From Eupeodes corollae (Eukaryota > Arthropoda > Insecta > Diptera > Syrphidae), in NCBI RefSeq assembly GCF_945859685.1, contig NC_079148.1, positions 122,965,621 to 123,029,620 on the forward strand: a stretch of DNA of 64,000 bases, read 5' to 3'. The position numbers were made by a program, and so were the translations under genes. Below, one piece after another: positions 61,986-64,000 of this stretch. Every line of letters begins with the position of its first letter. Within the stretch, counting starts at the first letter, position 1. The notes beneath the pieces were generated by a model. The model was not told the DNA's origin and did not search any database. It was given only the letters and a program-made list of their open reading frames with translations.

Positions 61986-62216
61986 AAAAGGAATCTCTTG
62001 AGATTTGGAGTTAAAAGAGATTCTGAAACGTGTAATTTGTGAGTGCCACACTTATTTGTTTACCTTAATTTTTAGAGAAATTATGTACTTAAATGCAGCT
62101 ATTTTCTTAAATTCAAGAAGAAAACATGTTAATCTTTCCAATTTTTAAGGTTTGTTGACTCCATTGAGATCAAAATAGTTTCCAGCATCTACGAGTAAGC
62201 AGACTGATAGCGATCG

Positions 62217-63000
62217 TAAAAAGAGGCAGGGATGCAACCCACATTGATAACTTCCCATCCCTTCCGTCAATTTGTCTTGCTTAAAAGTTTGTAGGTTTTC
62301 GTGTTGGGTTAAAAAACTTGTCAGTTGAATTATTCTTGAAAATTTTAAAATTAACAACAATATTTTTCATTTACAAAATAATTAGGTTTGAAAATCTAGT
62401 TTTGTTAAATAGATTTTTAGTCGAAAACAAATGTTTACCAATTTGTAGCATTTCTAAATTTTTACAAATTGGATAAATCAAATTAATTTGAGACATATCA
62501 AGAGCCGAAAATAAATTTTTACCAAATGTTCGTAATGTTTTTTTTTAGATTTTATTGTTTTTATTAAAAATGGACTGTTGGATTTACAAAAAAAAAACTA
62601 CTGAATATCGAAAACAAAATATTTTTTGTGAAATAAAAAATGTTTGAAGACAACATTTTTAATTTTTGAAAAGCTATTTGAGTCGAAAGTAAATTTTTTA
62701 CCAATATTGAGTATTGTTTTTTTTTAGGTTTTTATTTTTTAGAAAAAAAACTGTAAATTTTTCTCAAAGTTTAACCTGATGTTACAAACGTTTTTTTTGC
62801 GTTGCACACATTTTTTTTAGAGATGAAATCTTTTTTTATTTGTAAAATTTTCGAGGTGAAAATTTCTTTTGTCAGTTTTTTTTTCGATTTACGAACGTTC
62901 CTACGTAAGGCACGCACAGACTAAAAATCTATTATTTGGACTCTAAGAACCTTGAAATGGCAAGAAATGACAAATTGGTCCCATTACAATAACTTCCTAA
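62217..63000 (-). repeat. Repeat family E copy (reverse)
   Basis: It starts with its tail (AAAAAGAGGCAGGGATGCAA, TAACTTCCCATCCCTTCCG), has the AAAGTTTGTAGGTTTTCGTG block, diverged units and CGAACGTTCCTACGTAAGGC, and ends GTCCCATTACAATAACTTCC just before LINE B3. The second half of the head palindrome is missing. Confidence 0.8.
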
Positions 63001-63039
63001 TAATTAATAATAGACTCATAAAAATTGCTATGCTATATA

Positions 63040-63271
63040 TGTCCACACGGCATCAAACAGGCCAGCTGTTTTGGCATTGAGTGAAACCCAAATAGGTAAA
63101 GATTCCGATCATTCGGAATTCAATTTAAATGGATATAACTTAGTGCCATTATTTTTTCCTCATAATGGATTAGCCGTATATATAAGAAATGATGTTGCAT
63201 ACCAACTTAGCCACAATATGGTTTGTGCTCTAACACAAACTTTAACTTCATGTGGTAAGAATTCTTGGTAA
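63040..63271 (+). pseudogene. Endonuclease N-terminal part of LINE B3
   Basis: The plus strand reads NRPAVLALSETQIGKDSDHS, then NLNGYNLVPLFFPHNGLAVYIRNDVAYQL. ALSETQI contains the conserved catalytic glutamate of apurinic-type endonucleases, and GLAVYIRND is the following strand. The frame ends in a stop (CGKNSW-stop), and the next part is in a different frame that overlaps by a few bases. Confidence 0.8.
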
Positions 63272-63660
63272 ATAAGCACATCATCCACACATGTTTTTTA
63301 TATCGAGGTCCAAATCTGAACAGAAATTCAACTTTTAACGAATTTGATGCTCTGTCTGACTCCATTCAAAGCATTGTTCCCCATTATCCTTACACTGAAA
63401 TCGTCATTGCGGGCGATTTCAATGTACGCAATTCTTCTTGGTTTCGTTATTCTGGCCCGTCAACACCGGAAGGAAGGTATGTTGAGATCTTTGCTGAGTT
63501 AAATCAGTTAACTCAGCTTGTCGATGAGCCAACTCGAATCCCTGACGTTGCAGGTCAATCCGCCAACACCCTAGACTTGTTTCTTACCTCTGACCCTAAT
63601 AAATACACAATCAGTGCATTACCGCTTTTAGGCACATGAGACCATTGTATCTGTAAAATT
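63265..63660 (+). pseudogene. Endonuclease C-terminal part of LINE B3
   Basis: It reads CFLYRGPNLNRNSTFNEFDALSDSI, TEIVIAGDFNVRNSSWFRYS, EIFAELNQLTQLVDEPTRIPD, SANTLDLFLTSDPNKYTISALPLLGT-stop-DHC. GDFN and LDLFLTS are the metal and base-contact motifs, and the last histidine block (SDH in relatives) has its serine codon changed to TGA. The endonuclease is otherwise well preserved across its two frames. Confidence 0.85.
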
Positions 63661-63834
63661 CCCATGTCTAAAAACCCAGTCAAAGAAAAAACTCATATGA
63701 GAACCGTTTGGCAATATGAGAAAGCCAACTGAGACGGTCTCAATGAATTCTTCAGGCACTTTAATTGATCACTATGCTTCCTCGATAGTGACGTGGATTC
63801 CAGCGCAGATATGGTTACAAATTTAATTCCTTTT

Positions 63835-64000
63835 GGAATGAGAAATTTTATCCCGAACAGGGTAAAATCTATCAAACCCAAATAGAACTCATGGTTTGAT
63901 TCGAGCTGTAAAGAGGTTATAAGGATCAGAGATGTAAGTTTCCGTTGTTACAAAGCCAACCCGACTGAGGAAACCGGAATAAGTTCAAACAAGCTAGAAA
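63835..64000 (+). pseudogene. Linker segment of LINE B3 (cut by window end)
   Basis: The plus strand reads PFGMRNFIPNRVKSIKPK-stop-NSWFDSSCKEVIRIRDVSFRCYKANPTEE. It matches the B1 linker at 4817-5011 closely. One in-frame stop replaces the Glu of KPKENSW. The sequence leaves the window before the RT. Confidence 0.75.

Larger units (their letters stand above)
63003..64000 (+). mobile_element. LINE family B, copy 3 (forward, runs off the window)
   Basis: The 5' part of a B-family non-LTR element on the plus strand: endonuclease (63040-63660) followed by the linker segment that B1 carries at 4817-5011. The RT would lie beyond the window end. It begins right after repeat E11, and its 5' limit is approximate. 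Frames are broken by several stops. Confidence 0.85.

Overview
The window reads as nuclear DNA of an insect, most probably a fly. It is strongly AT-rich, has no bacterial-style gene packing, and is crowded with insect-type transposons: mariner-like elements, several non-LTR retrotransposon (LINE) families, a tRNA-derived SINE, MITE-like inverted repeats and a large non-coding repeat family. No complete host protein gene can be supported. The species cannot be named from the sequence. Family letters A to H below are working labels for this window only.

Layout. 1-1.86 kb has no call. 1.86-9.03 kb is a pile-up of three broken LINEs (A1 forward, B1 reverse, D1 reverse), with an apparently intact mariner (7555-8858) inside the endonuclease domain of D1. 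9.7-11.5 kb is the best copy of repeat family E, built mostly of tandem units of about 173 bp. 14.1-20.3 kb holds a diverged E copy and two family C LINE copies facing each other (C1 forward, C2 reverse) across a 2.1 kb spacer. 23.5-27.1 kb and 29.1-31.3 kb hold E copies in back-to-back, fold-back arrangements, with a SINE at 28.5 kb. 31.3-34.7 kb is mostly unique DNA and has the only candidate host exon, a short one on the minus strand. 34.7-39.6 kb holds a SINE, LINE D2 (reverse) and more E. 39.6-40.9 kb is a minisatellite of about 51 bp period split by a SINE. 42-47.6 kb has an unassigned region, a SINE, LINE copies B4 and B2 (reverse) and E8. 48.6-52.5 kb holds a MITE fragment, a SINE fragment and E9, which is split by a LINE fragment carrying an RNase H domain. 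52.7-55.8 kb is LINE A2 between 160-bp direct repeats. 57.0-58.6 kb holds two MITE-like inverted-repeat elements and a short repeat F. 60.3-61.6 kb is a second, inactivated mariner, and the window ends with E11 and the endonuclease half of LINE B3.

How the parts relate. Every LINE copy carries stops, frameshifts, deletions or truncations, so they are relics here. The mariner at 7.7 kb has an open 361-codon transposase and could in principle mobilise itself and its near-identical damaged sister. The SINE 3' end closely matches the 3' end of LINE A2, which suggests that the A-family reverse transcriptase moves the SINE. The most unusual structure is repeat family E: non-coding, present at about a dozen sites, ended by a short palindrome on one side and a GGGATG/CATCCC-bearing tail on the other, and repeatedly joined tail-to-tail into large fold-backs.
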